Part shown: positions 1 to 6,456 of the stretch, in pieces
Position numbering within the stretch: position 1 is the stretch's first letter
How the letters are laid out: each line of letters starts with the position of its first letter
Notes under the pieces: model-generated
Told to the model about the DNA's origin: nothing
Seen by the model: the letters and a program-made list of their open reading frames with translations, nothing else
Database searches by the model: none
Translations under genes and position numbers: made by a program
Assembly: GCA_031253365.1 (NCBI GenBank)
Contig: JAIRWE010000060.1
Span: 1 to 18,302 of the forward strand
Direction of reading: 5' to 3'
Length of the DNA stretch: 18,302 nucleotides
From: Oscillospiraceae bacterium
GTDB lineage: Bacteria; Bacillota; Clostridia; Oscillospirales; Ruminococcaceae

Positions 1-1995
1 CGTGCTTTTGACGTGGGTTCCCCCGCACAGCTCGGACGAAAAATCGCCCGCCTTTACCACCCTTACGACGTCGCCGTACTTCTCCCCGAACAGCGCGATT
101 GCCCCCCGCTTCCTCGCTTCTTCAACGGGCATCTCGCTTGTTTCAACGGGAATGTTGCCGAGGATTTTGTCGTTTACCGTTTTTTCGACCGACGCGATTT
201 CGTCCTCGGTCATCGCCCGCCCGTGCGTGAAGTCGAAGCGGCACCTCGCGTCGTCCACAAGCGAACCCGCCTGGTGAACCTGTTCCCCCAGAACCTGCCG
301 CAAAGCCGCCTGCAACAAATGCGCGGCGGTGTGGTTGCGCGCGACCGCGCGGCGGCGTTCGGCGTCTACGAACGCCGCCGCGCGGTCGCCTTTTGAAAAA
401 TCGCCCCTTTCGATAACGCAGTAACAAACCGACTGACCCGTCGGCAATTTTTTTGTGTCGATAACCCGCATTTCGTTGTTTTCAAACTCTATTCTGCCGC
501 TGTCCCCGACCTGCCCGCCGCTTTCGGCGTAAAAGGGCGTGCTTTCGAGTACGACCGAAGCGTTCGCGCCGTCTTTGACGACGACCGCGATTTTGGTTTC
601 AACCGATAACTCGTCGTACCCAACGAACTTCGGCTTCGCGCCCTCGTCGAAATCGAAAGCGAGCGAGCGCAGGCTTTCCGCCGACCAACCGCCTTTGAAC
701 GCCTGATTCGCCCTTGCGGCGTCTTTTTGTTTCCGCATCAATTCGTCGAATTTTTCCTCGTCGAAAGACAAGCCGTTCTCCGCCAGGATTTCCCGCGTTA
801 AATCCGCGGGAAAACCGAACGTGTCGTGCAGTTTGAACACGACGTCCCCGCCGACGTTCCTGCCGCCGCTTAAATAACCGCCCAGAAGCTCCAAGCCCTT
901 TTCCACGGTTTTGGCGAAGTTTTCCTCTTCGGTCAGAACGGTTCGCCTTATGTGGGCGCGCTTTTCCGCCAACTCGGGATAGGCGCCGCCGCTTGACTTT
1001 ATGACCTCTTCGCACAACTCGTAAAGGAACGGCTTTTCGACGCCGATAAGCCGCCCGTGCCGCGCCGCCCGCCTTAACAGCCTGCGCAGAACATACCCGC
1101 GCCCCTCGTTCGACGGAAGGACGCCGTCGCTTATCATAAAGGACGAGCCGCGAATGTGGTCGGTGATTACCCGGACGGAACGGTCCGTTTTGGCGGATTC
1201 GCCGTACTTCACGCCCGAAATATTCTCAATTTCGGTTATAACGCTCTTAATCGTGTCAACCTCGAAAAGGTTGTCCGCGCCCTGCATTACGCAGGCGAGC
1301 CGCTCAAGCCCCATTCCCGTGTCGATGTTCTTGGAGGCGAGCGGGGGGTAATTGCCCTTCCCGTCGCTGTCGAACTGCGTGAAAACGAGGTTCCATACCT
1401 CTATGAAACGGTCGCAGTCGCAACCCACCGCGCAGGCGCCGCCCGCCCCGCAGCCTTTGTCTTCCCCACGGTCGAAGTATATTTCCGAACACGGCCCGCA
1501 CGGTCCGCTCCCGTGTTCCCAGAAGTTGTCGGCTTTGCCGAATTTTACAACCCGTTCGGGGGGAAGCCCCACCTTGTCAATCCAAACGCGCTCGGCTTCC
1601 TCGTCCTGTTCGTAGACGCTGACCCACAGCAATTCGGCGGGGATTTCCAAAACCTCGGTAAAATATTCCCACGCCCACGCGCAGGCTTCTTCCTTGAAAT
1701 AGTCGCCGAACGAGAAATTACCCAGCATTTCAAAGAAAGTGCCGTGACGCGCCGTTATGCCCACGTTGTCTATATCGGGGGTGCGTATACATTTTTGACA
1801 AGTCGCGACGCGCTTTCGCGGAGGGGGCAAAAGCCCCTGGAAATATTTTTTCAGCGGGGTCATTCCCGCGTTAATCAGCAAGATTGAGTCGTCGTCTTTC
1901 GGAACGAGCGGCGCGGAATCCATCCGCAAATGCCCCTTCCCCTCGAAAAATTCCAAAAAGCTCTCGCGCAGCTCGTTAAGTCCCATGTGTTTCAT
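1..1995 (-). CDS. alaS: Alanyl-tRNA synthetase (3' end outside window)
   Basis: Class II aminoacyl-tRNA synthetase that charges tRNA-Ala in the cytoplasm. The reverse strand is open for 665 codons from ATG at 1995 to the window edge; family members are about 870-880 aa, so roughly 210 C-terminal residues are missing (rest of the editing region and the C-Ala domain). The N-terminus carries the class II core (RHGTFFEMLGNFSFGDYF), the ATP-site segment NIDTGMGLERL and a Cys-rich insert (GCDCDRF) common in clostridial AlaRS. The editing-site zinc ligands are all visible: H555 and H559 (NHTAAH), C657 and H661 (CGGTH). Start: AAGGA lies about 11 nt upstream of ATG 1995; the second in-frame ATG (1986) is further from it. 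It is transcribed divergently from asd. The 5' UTR implied by the promoter is under 35 nt, so there is no room for a T-box leader, which many Bacillota aaRS genes carry. Confidence 0.97.
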   Translation of the reverse strand, partial: MKHMGLNELRESFLEFFEGKGHLRMDSAPLVPKDDDSILLINAGMTPLKKYFQGLLPPPRKRVATCQKCIRTPDIDNVGITARHGTFFEMLGNFSFGDYFKEEACAWAWEYFTEVLEIPAELLWVSVYEQDEEAERVWIDKVGLPPERVVKFGKADNFWEHGSGPCGPCSEIYFDRGEDKGCGAGGACAVGCDCDRFIEVWNLVFTQFDSDGKGNYPPLASKNIDTGMGLERLACVMQGADNLFEVDTIKSVITEIENISGVKYGESAKTDRSVRVITDHIRGSSFMISDGVLPSNEGRGYVLRRLLRRAARHGRLIGVEKPFLYELCEEVIKSSGGAYPELAEKRAHIRRTVLTEEENFAKTVEKGLELLGGYLSGGRNVGGDVVFKLHDTFGFPADLTREILAENGLSFDEEKFDELMRKQKDAARANQAFKGGWSAESLRSLAFDFDEGAKPKFVGYDELSVETKIAVVVKDGANASVVLESTPFYAESGGQVGDSGRIEFENNEMRVIDTKKLPTGQSVCYCVIERGDFSKGDRAAAFVDAERRRAVARNHTAAHLLQAALRQVLGEQVHQAGSLVDDARCRFDFTHGRAMTEDEIASVEKTVNDKILGNIPVETSEMPVEEARKRGAIALFGEKYGDVVRVVKAGDFSSELCGGTHVKST

Positions 1996-2029
1996 TGAAA
2001 AAAATTCCTTTTCTTTATTTCGTTTTATG

Positions 2030-2058
2030 ATTTTAACAGAACTTCGCAAAAATGTCAA
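2030..2058 (-). promoter_or_regulatory. Sigma-A-type promoter of alaS
   Basis: Read on the minus strand, TTGACA (2058-2053) is followed by a 17-bp spacer and TAAAAT (2035-2030). A TG one base upstream of the -10 hexamer (2038-2037) makes it an extended -10. Predicted transcription start is near 2023, giving a leader of about 28 nt that holds only the ribosome binding site. The -35 is back to back with that of asd, with 22 bp between the hexamers. Confidence 0.8.
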
Positions 2059-2080
2059 GCGGCGGACTTTTCGCGGTGTA

Positions 2081-2109
2081 TTGACATGACGGTGAAATTG
2101 TGGTAATAT
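2081..2109 (+). promoter_or_regulatory. Sigma-A-type promoter of the asd-dapA-dapB operon
   Basis: TTGACA (2081-2086), a 17-bp spacer, and TAATAT (2104-2109), with TG at 2101-2102 giving an extended -10. The -35 hexamer and spacing match consensus, so constitutive strong transcription is expected unless a repressor binds. Start is predicted near 2116, leaving about 60 nt of 5' UTR before the asd ATG at 2177. That is too short for a lysine riboswitch. Confidence 0.85.
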
Positions 2110-2122
2110 AACATTCAGCAAT

Positions 2123-2158
2123 CTCCGAAAACCCCTTTTCGCCGCTTTTCGGCGAAAA
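2123..2158 (+). promoter_or_regulatory. Inverted repeats in the asd 5' UTR with two alternative pairings
   Basis: TTTTCGCCG (2136-2144) and CGGCGAAAA (2150-2158) form a 9-bp stem with a 5-nt loop ending 3 nt before the asd Shine-Dalgarno. An overlapping, mutually exclusive stem can form between CCGAAAA (2125-2131) and TTTTCGG (2146-2152). No U-tract follows, so it is not a classical terminator. The 5' arm CTCCGAAAACC (2123-2133) recurs exactly at 15782-15792. It may be a translational control element for asd; function is inferred only. Confidence 0.5.
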
Positions 2159-2176
2159 ATTAAGGCGGTGAATGGC

Positions 2177-3241
2177 ATGAAAAGGTTCGGCGTCGGAATT
2201 ATCGGCGCGACGGGAATGGTCGGTCAAAGGTTCGCCCTCCTGCTGGCGAAGCACCCTTGGTTCGAGGTGAAGGCGCTCGCGGCGTCGCCCCGTTCCGCGG
2301 GGAAGCCCTACGGCGAGGCTGTGGAGGGCCGCTGGATGATGAGCGTGCCCGTTCCCGAAAAGCTGGGGGATATGACGGTTTCGGACGCTTCAAACGTAAA
2401 GGCGCTCGCGGGGGAAGTCGATTTTGTGTTTTGCGCCGTGGACATGAAAAAGGAAGAGGTCAGGGTTCTTGAAGAAGCCTACGCCAAAGCCGAGTGTCCC
2501 GTGATGTCCAACAATTCGGCGCACCGGTTCACCCCCGACGTCCCCATGATTATTCCCGAAATCAATCCCGAACACGCCGAAATCGTGAAGTTCCAGCGGG
2601 AGCGTCTCGGCACGAGAAGGGGTTTCATCGCGGTCAAATCCAACTGTTCCATTCAAAGCTACGTCCCCGCGCTGCACCCGCTGGTGAAATTCGGGCTTAA
2701 AGACGTGCTTGCTTGTACATACCAGGCTATTTCCGGCGCGTCGAAGAATTTCAAGACGTGGCCCGAAATGGTTGACAACGTAATACCGTTCATCGGCGGC
2801 GAGGAAGAAAAATCCGAGAAGGAGCCGCTTAAAGTGTGGGGCGTCGTCAAAGGGAAAGAAATCGTACCCGCGTTCGCGCCGTCAATCACGACGCAGTGCA
2901 TACGGGTTCCCGTTACGGACGGGCATTTGGCGGCGGTGTTCGCGCGGTTCGGCGACAAGCCGGACAGGGATGAGATTATAGCTTTGTGGAACGGGTTCGG
3001 CGGCGTTGACCTGCCGTCCGCGCCGAAAAAATTCCTCACCTACTTCGAGGAGGAAAACTGCCCGCAGACGAAGCTGCACAGGGATTTGGAAGGCGGGATG
3101 GGCGTTTCAATCGGGCGGCTGCGCGAGGATTCGCAGTATGATTACAAATTTGTGTGCCTTTCCCATAACACGCTGAGGGGGGCGGCGGGCGGCGCCGTTC
3201 TTATGGCGGAGCTGTTCGCGAAAAACGGATATTTTGACTGA
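2177..3241 (+). CDS. asd: Aspartate-semialdehyde dehydrogenase, archaeal/fungal-type
   Basis: Reductively dephosphorylates aspartyl phosphate to aspartate semialdehyde with NADPH, the branch point to lysine/diaminopimelate, threonine and methionine. The 354-aa product has an N-terminal Rossmann motif (GIIGATGMVGQRF), catalytic Cys157 in SNCS and a probable general-base His250 in the RVPVTDGH segment. The SNCS context, the length and the N-terminal sequence match the archaeal/fungal branch of the family rather than the E. coli type, which has GGNCT. Start: ATG 2177 is preceded by AAGGCGGTGA (2162-2171), nearly a full anti-SD complement; the GTG at 2168 lies inside that ribosome binding site and is rejected. 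It is the first gene of the operon, followed 18 nt later by dapA. Confidence 0.96.
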   Translation: MKRFGVGIIGATGMVGQRFALLLAKHPWFEVKALAASPRSAGKPYGEAVEGRWMMSVPVPEKLGDMTVSDASNVKALAGEVDFVFCAVDMKKEEVRVLEEAYAKAECPVMSNNSAHRFTPDVPMIIPEINPEHAEIVKFQRERLGTRRGFIAVKSNCSIQSYVPALHPLVKFGLKDVLACTYQAISGASKNFKTWPEMVDNVIPFIGGEEEKSEKEPLKVWGVVKGKEIVPAFAPSITTQCIRVPVTDGHLAAVFARFGDKPDRDEIIALWNGFGGVDLPSAPKKFLTYFEEENCPQTKLHRDLEGGMGVSIGRLREDSQYDYKFVCLSHNTLRGAAGGAVLMAELFAKNGYFD

Positions 3242-3259
3242 GGCTTTCGGAGGTTAAGT

Positions 3260-4150
3260 ATGAAAAAAACCATATTCACCGGTTCGGGCGTCGCCCTTAT
3301 CACCCCGATGAATCCCGACGGCAGCATAAATTACGGCTGTTTCGGCGCGCTCATTGAAGAGCATATCGAAAAAGGCACCGGCGCGTTAATCGTTTGCGGA
3401 ACGACGGGCGAGTCCTCCACCATGACGGACGACGAACACCGCGAGTGTATTCGTTTCGCCGTGGAGAAATCCGCCGGGCGTATTCCCGTTATCGCGGGGA
3501 CGGGGAGCAACGACACCGCCTATATGATTGAGCTTTCCGTCGAGGCGAAGGAATTGGGGGCGGACGCGATTTTGATTGTTTCTCCTTATTATAATAAGGC
3601 GTCGCAGCGCGGTCTTGTCGCGAGTTTCACCGCCGTCGCGGACGCGGTTGACATTCCGATAATCCTGTATAACATTCCCGGGCGCACCAACGTGAACATT
3701 TCAATAGACACCTTCAAGGAACTCGCCAAGCACCCCAACATCAAGGCGGTTAAAGAATCCGGCGGCGACATAAACTATTTCGCGAGGATAATCGAGGCTT
3801 GCGGCGACGACTTGGACGTTTACAGCGGCGACGACTGCATGACCGTCCCAGCCATGTCGCTCGGCGCGAAGGGCGTCGTGTCGGTTATAGCGAACATTGC
3901 GCCCGAGCTTATGCGGGATATATGCGCCTTGTGCTTTAAGAACGATTTCAGGGCGGCGGGGGCGTTGCAGGTGAAATACGCGCGCCTGTGCATGGATTTG
4001 CTGACGCTTGACATTAACCCCGTCCCGATTAAGGCGGCGATGAACCTTGTAGGGAAAAACGTCGGGGGTTGCCGCTTGCCGCTGTACAAAATGAGCGACG
4101 CCGCGCTTGAAAAACTGAGGGTTTCACTGGGGAAGGCGGGGTTGCTATGA
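3260..4150 (+). CDS. dapA: 4-hydroxy-tetrahydrodipicolinate synthase
   Basis: Condenses pyruvate with aspartate semialdehyde, the first committed step to diaminopimelate and lysine. At 296 aa it has the usual length of this TIM-barrel family. Active-site residues are in place: Thr48-Thr49 in GTTGES, Tyr137 and Arg142 in YNIPGRT, and Schiff-base Lys165 in IKAVKESGG. GGAGGT (3249-3254) sits 5 nt before the ATG. It uses the product of the upstream asd and feeds the downstream dapB, whose ATG overlaps the dapA stop (ATGA, 4147-4150), implying translational coupling. Lysine feedback cannot be judged by eye. Confidence 0.97.
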   Translation: MKKTIFTGSGVALITPMNPDGSINYGCFGALIEEHIEKGTGALIVCGTTGESSTMTDDEHRECIRFAVEKSAGRIPVIAGTGSNDTAYMIELSVEAKELGADAILIVSPYYNKASQRGLVASFTAVADAVDIPIILYNIPGRTNVNISIDTFKELAKHPNIKAVKESGGDINYFARIIEACGDDLDVYSGDDCMTVPAMSLGAKGVVSVIANIAPELMRDICALCFKNDFRAAGALQVKYARLCMDLLTLDINPVPIKAAMNLVGKNVGGCRLPLYKMSDAALEKLRVSLGKAGLL

Positions 4151-4926
4151 CGACGATAGCCATATCGGGCGCGTGCGGCAGAATGGGCAGGAGCATCGCG
4201 GGGCTGGCCGCGGAACGCCCCGAATACCGCGACTGCCGCGTTTGCGCGGGCGTGGACACGGCGGCGGCGCGGTACGCGGATTTTCCCGTTTTCGCGGGAT
4301 TTTCGGAACTGCCGGAACCCCCCGACGTCGTCATTGACTTTTCCCGACCGTCGGCGTTGCCCGATTTGCTCTCCTACTGCAAAAGCGGGAAAGTCCCCGC
4401 GGTCATAGCCACGACGGGGTACGACGACGGCGAGATTCGGCTGATTAAAAGCGCGGCGGAGCAAATTCCCGTGTTTTTCACCTTCAATATGTCGCTCGGG
4501 ATTAACCTTCTCACCGATTTGGCGCGCCGCGCCGCGCGGGTTTTGGGAACGCGGTTCGACGTCGAAATCATCGAACGGCACCACAACCGCAAAGAGGACG
4601 CGCCTTCCGGAACGGCGCTCATGCTTGCCGACGCGATTAACGGGTGTTTCGGCGGGCAAAAGAAATACGTTTATGACCGCCACGCCGCGCGCGGCGCGCG
4701 CGAAACCGACGAAATCGGTATGCACTCTTTGAGGGGCGGCACAATCACGGGGGAACACGAAATTGTTTTCGCGGGGCACGACGAGGTAATCACGCTGTCA
4801 CACTCCGCGTCTTCGAGGGAGGTGTTCGCCATCGGCGCGATTAACGCCGCGCTGTTCCTTAAAGGGCGGGAAAGCGGCTTGTACGACATGGGCGACCTGT
4901 TGGCGGACGCCGGGAACGGGGCGTGA
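4147..4926 (+). CDS. dapB: 4-hydroxy-tetrahydrodipicolinate reductase
   Basis: NAD(P)H-dependent reduction of the DapA product to tetrahydrodipicolinate. The 259-aa protein (family about 250-275) has an N-terminal dinucleotide-binding motif GACGRMG (8-14) and the family signature around ERHHNRKEDAPSGTA, with His145-His146 and Lys149 at the catalytic/substrate positions. The loop usually written DFTxP reads DFSRP here, a mild substitution. It overlaps dapA by 4 nt, and the next ORF starts 12 nt after its stop, so these are one transcriptional unit. Confidence 0.97.
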   Translation: MTTIAISGACGRMGRSIAGLAAERPEYRDCRVCAGVDTAAARYADFPVFAGFSELPEPPDVVIDFSRPSALPDLLSYCKSGKVPAVIATTGYDDGEIRLIKSAAEQIPVFFTFNMSLGINLLTDLARRAARVLGTRFDVEIIERHHNRKEDAPSGTALMLADAINGCFGGQKKYVYDRHAARGARETDEIGMHSLRGGTITGEHEIVFAGHDEVITLSHSASSREVFAIGAINAALFLKGRESGLYDMGDLLADAGNGA

Positions 4927-4937
4927 AGGGGGTAGGT

Positions 4938-5399
4938 ATGCCGAATACGCAAATCATTATAACCGAAGGGCAGTCGATAGTCACCTTCAACAATGTTTCC
5001 GCTTCTTATCAGAGCGCGTTTATCCGCGACGTTTTCGCCGAGGCCGCCGAAGCGGGAATAAACATCGACATGATTGCCCAGTCGCCCGCCACCTCGGATA
5101 AAATCAGTTTCGGCTTTACTTTTTCGGACGACGATATGCCGAAGCTGCTGACGATTATCAACTCGCGCGGGGGCGACAGGGCGCACCCTCTGATAAATTG
5201 CGGAAACGTAAAAATCACGGTCAAATCGCGGGATATGGTTACCTCGACCGGGTTTGCCTCGCGGGTGTTCGACGTTCTGCGGAAATCGGACTGTCTGCCG
5301 CTCCTCGTAACCACCGGCTTGGATGAAATCTCGCTTTTGGTTTACGAAAGCGCCCACGCCGATTTGGAACGGGAATTGAAAGGGGTTTTTGCGTCCTGA
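4938..5399 (+). CDS. Freestanding tandem ACT-domain protein, aspartokinase regulatory-like
   Basis: A 153-aa protein made of two ACT-like beta-alpha-beta units, roughly residues 3-75 and 88-153. Segments such as EAGINIDMIAQSP followed by ISFGF, and a second unit with VKITVKS and GFASRVFDVL, resemble the paired C-terminal ACT domains of aspartate kinase, where lysine or threonine binds. No kinase domain is present: the length resembles the separate aspartokinase beta chain of Bacillus, but here it sits at the end of asd-dapA-dapB rather than inside an aspartokinase gene. A role as an amino-acid-sensing subunit acting in trans is inferred. Start: ATG 4938 follows AAGGGGGT (4926-4933); an in-frame GTG at 4923 overlapping the dapB stop is less likely. 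The stop is only 16 nt before a tRNA gene. Confidence 0.85.
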   Translation: MPNTQIIITEGQSIVTFNNVSASYQSAFIRDVFAEAAEAGINIDMIAQSPATSDKISFGFTFSDDDMPKLLTIINSRGGDRAHPLINCGNVKITVKSRDMVTSTGFASRVFDVLRKSDCLPLLVTTGLDEISLLVYESAHADLERELKGVFAS

Positions 5400-5415
5400 T
5401 ACCGTTCGCCCGTTC

Positions 5416-5488
5416 CTGCTCGTAGCACAAAGGATAATGCACCGGACTCCGACTCCGGGGATTGCGCGTTCGAATCGCGCCGAGCAGA
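5416..5488 (+). tRNA. tRNA-Arg (anticodon CCG)
   Basis: Folded by hand into a full 73-nt cloverleaf. Acceptor stem CTGCTCG (5416-5422) pairs perfectly with CGAGCAG (5481-5487), discriminator A5488. The D arm is GCAC/ATGC (5425-5428, 5437-5440) with one C-A mismatch and a GG-containing loop. Anticodon stem is CCGGA/TCCGG (5442-5446, 5454-5458) with loop CTCCGAC, anticodon CCG at 5449-5451, reading CGG. Variable loop is 5 nt. T arm is GCGCG-TTCGAAT-CGCGC (5464-5480). CCA is not encoded. The gene starts 16 nt after the ACT-protein stop and shows no promoter of its own, so it is probably released from the operon mRNA by RNase P and RNase Z. Confidence 0.95.
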
Positions 5489-5549
5489 GCGAAAGGCGGC
5501 CGAAATTTTCCGGCTGTCGGATAAAACGCCGCGCGGGGGGGTTCGGAAC

Positions 5550-6224
5550 ATCGTACCTAAATCGAAAATCACGATAGTAACGGGGCATTACGGAAGCGGG
5601 AAGACCAATTTCGTCGCCAATCTCGCCTTGAATCTGCGGCGGCGCGGCGAAACCGGCGTCATAACGGTCGCCGACCTCGATATAGTGAACCCTTATTTCA
5701 GGGCGGCGGATTTAAGGAAGCTGTTCGCGGACAACGGCATAAGGCTCGCCGTTTCGGACTACGCCGGCTCCGGTCTCGACGTTCCCGCGCTTAACATAAG
5801 CGTAAAGGGCATAGCGGACAACACTGACTATCTTATAATCGACGCGGGCGGCGACGACGAGGGCGCCAAGGTAATCGGCAGATTTGCGGCGGATATCGGG
5901 GAGATAGGTTACGATATGTACTGCGTCGTTAATTGCTACCGCTATTTGACGCGAACGGCCCCGCTGACCGCCGCCCTTACGCGGGATATAGAAGCGGCTT
6001 CGGGGCTGAAATGCACGGGGATTGTCAACAATTCCAATTTGGGCGCCGAAACGACGAAGGCGCACGTAGCCGCCTCAATCCCCTACGCGCGGGAAACGGC
6101 GCGGCTCACGGGGTTGCCGCTCATACCGTTTGAAATGAAGGTTTACGTCAAACCGATTTGGGAAACGCGGCGTTTCCCCTTTTCGGAACCGACGGGGGAG
6201 GTCGCCGATGAAATGGGTTCTTAA
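5550..6224 (+). CDS. SIMIBI/MinD-CobQ-like P-loop ATPase linked to 2-oxoacid:ferredoxin oxidoreductase
   Basis: Cytoplasmic nucleotide-binding protein of the ParA/MinD/CobQ superfamily. Walker A is GHYGSGKT (residues 12-19 from the start chosen here); VADLDIVNPYFRAAD follows as the switch region, and LIIDAGGDDEGA as Walker B. It lacks the deviant Walker A lysine of MinD and the C-terminal CxxC of Mrp/Nbp35 proteins. The start is a problem: the first ATG/GTG/TTG in frame is TTG 5628, which would delete the P-loop. Upstream in frame only ATC 5550 (seven nt after GGGGGGT, 5535-5541), CTG 5514 or ATT 5505 are candidates. ATC 5550 puts the P-loop at the normal distance from the N-terminus, giving 224 aa. 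The 3' end overlaps the ferredoxin gene by 17 nt. A role in maturing or regulating the oxidoreductase is inferred from position only. Confidence 0.8.
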   Translation: MVPKSKITIVTGHYGSGKTNFVANLALNLRRRGETGVITVADLDIVNPYFRAADLRKLFADNGIRLAVSDYAGSGLDVPALNISVKGIADNTDYLIIDAGGDDEGAKVIGRFAADIGEIGYDMYCVVNCYRYLTRTAPLTAALTRDIEAASGLKCTGIVNNSNLGAETTKAHVAASIPYARETARLTGLPLIPFEMKVYVKPIWETRRFPFSEPTGEVADEMGS

Positions 6225-6411
6225 TTTTGAGCGGTGCAAGGGCTGCGCGTTATGTACGGGAGCCTGCCCGAAGAAAATCCTGGTTATTCAGGAAGAGCGG
6301 ATTAACGCGAACGGTTATTACACCGCGCGGTGCGTTGACGCGGACGCCTGCGTCGGTTGCGCCCTGTGCGCGGTAATGTGCCCGGATTGCGCGATTGAGA
6401 TTACGGATTAA
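6208..6411 (+). CDS. 2-oxoacid:ferredoxin oxidoreductase delta subunit, 2[4Fe-4S] ferredoxin
   Basis: A 67-aa bacterial-type ferredoxin that passes electrons from the thiamine subunit to soluble ferredoxin. Two complete CxxCxxCxxxCP motifs are present: Cys10, 13, 16, 20 and Cys48, 51, 54, 58, each ligating a [4Fe-4S] cluster with the last Cys of one motif exchanged to the other, as is known for this fold. An extra Cys42 precedes the second motif. A strong GGGGGAGGT lies 5 nt before the ATG, inside the end of the ATPase gene. Immediate linkage to the alpha, beta and gamma genes identifies it as KorD/VorD-like rather than a general ferredoxin. Confidence 0.93.
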   Translation: MKWVLNFERCKGCALCTGACPKKILVIQEERINANGYYTARCVDADACVGCALCAVMCPDCAIEITD

Positions 6412-6456
6412 AATTTTTTCCGCGAAAATAATTTTTTTACGCGAAGGAGAAGAGCG

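Noticed and set aside
1996..2029. T-box leader ahead of alaS
   Set aside because: The leader implied by the promoter is under 35 nt and holds only a ribosome binding site.
2110..2176. Lysine riboswitch (L-box) ahead of asd
   Set aside because: Only about 60 nt separate the predicted start from the ATG; an L-box needs roughly 170 nt and none of its helices are seen.
3820..4779. 319-codon open frame on the minus strand across dapA/dapB
   Set aside because: It runs antisense through two well-identified genes, is rich in Arg and Pro as expected for a GC-rich shadow frame, and has no recognisable domain.
4671..5588. 305-codon minus-strand frame over dapB, ACT gene and tRNA
   Set aside because: It crosses the tRNA and the ACT gene antisense; composition is that of a shadow frame.
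5628..6224. TTG 5628 as start of the ATPase
   Set aside because: It would remove the whole Walker A motif that is perfectly encoded just upstream in the same frame, and no Shine-Dalgarno precedes it.
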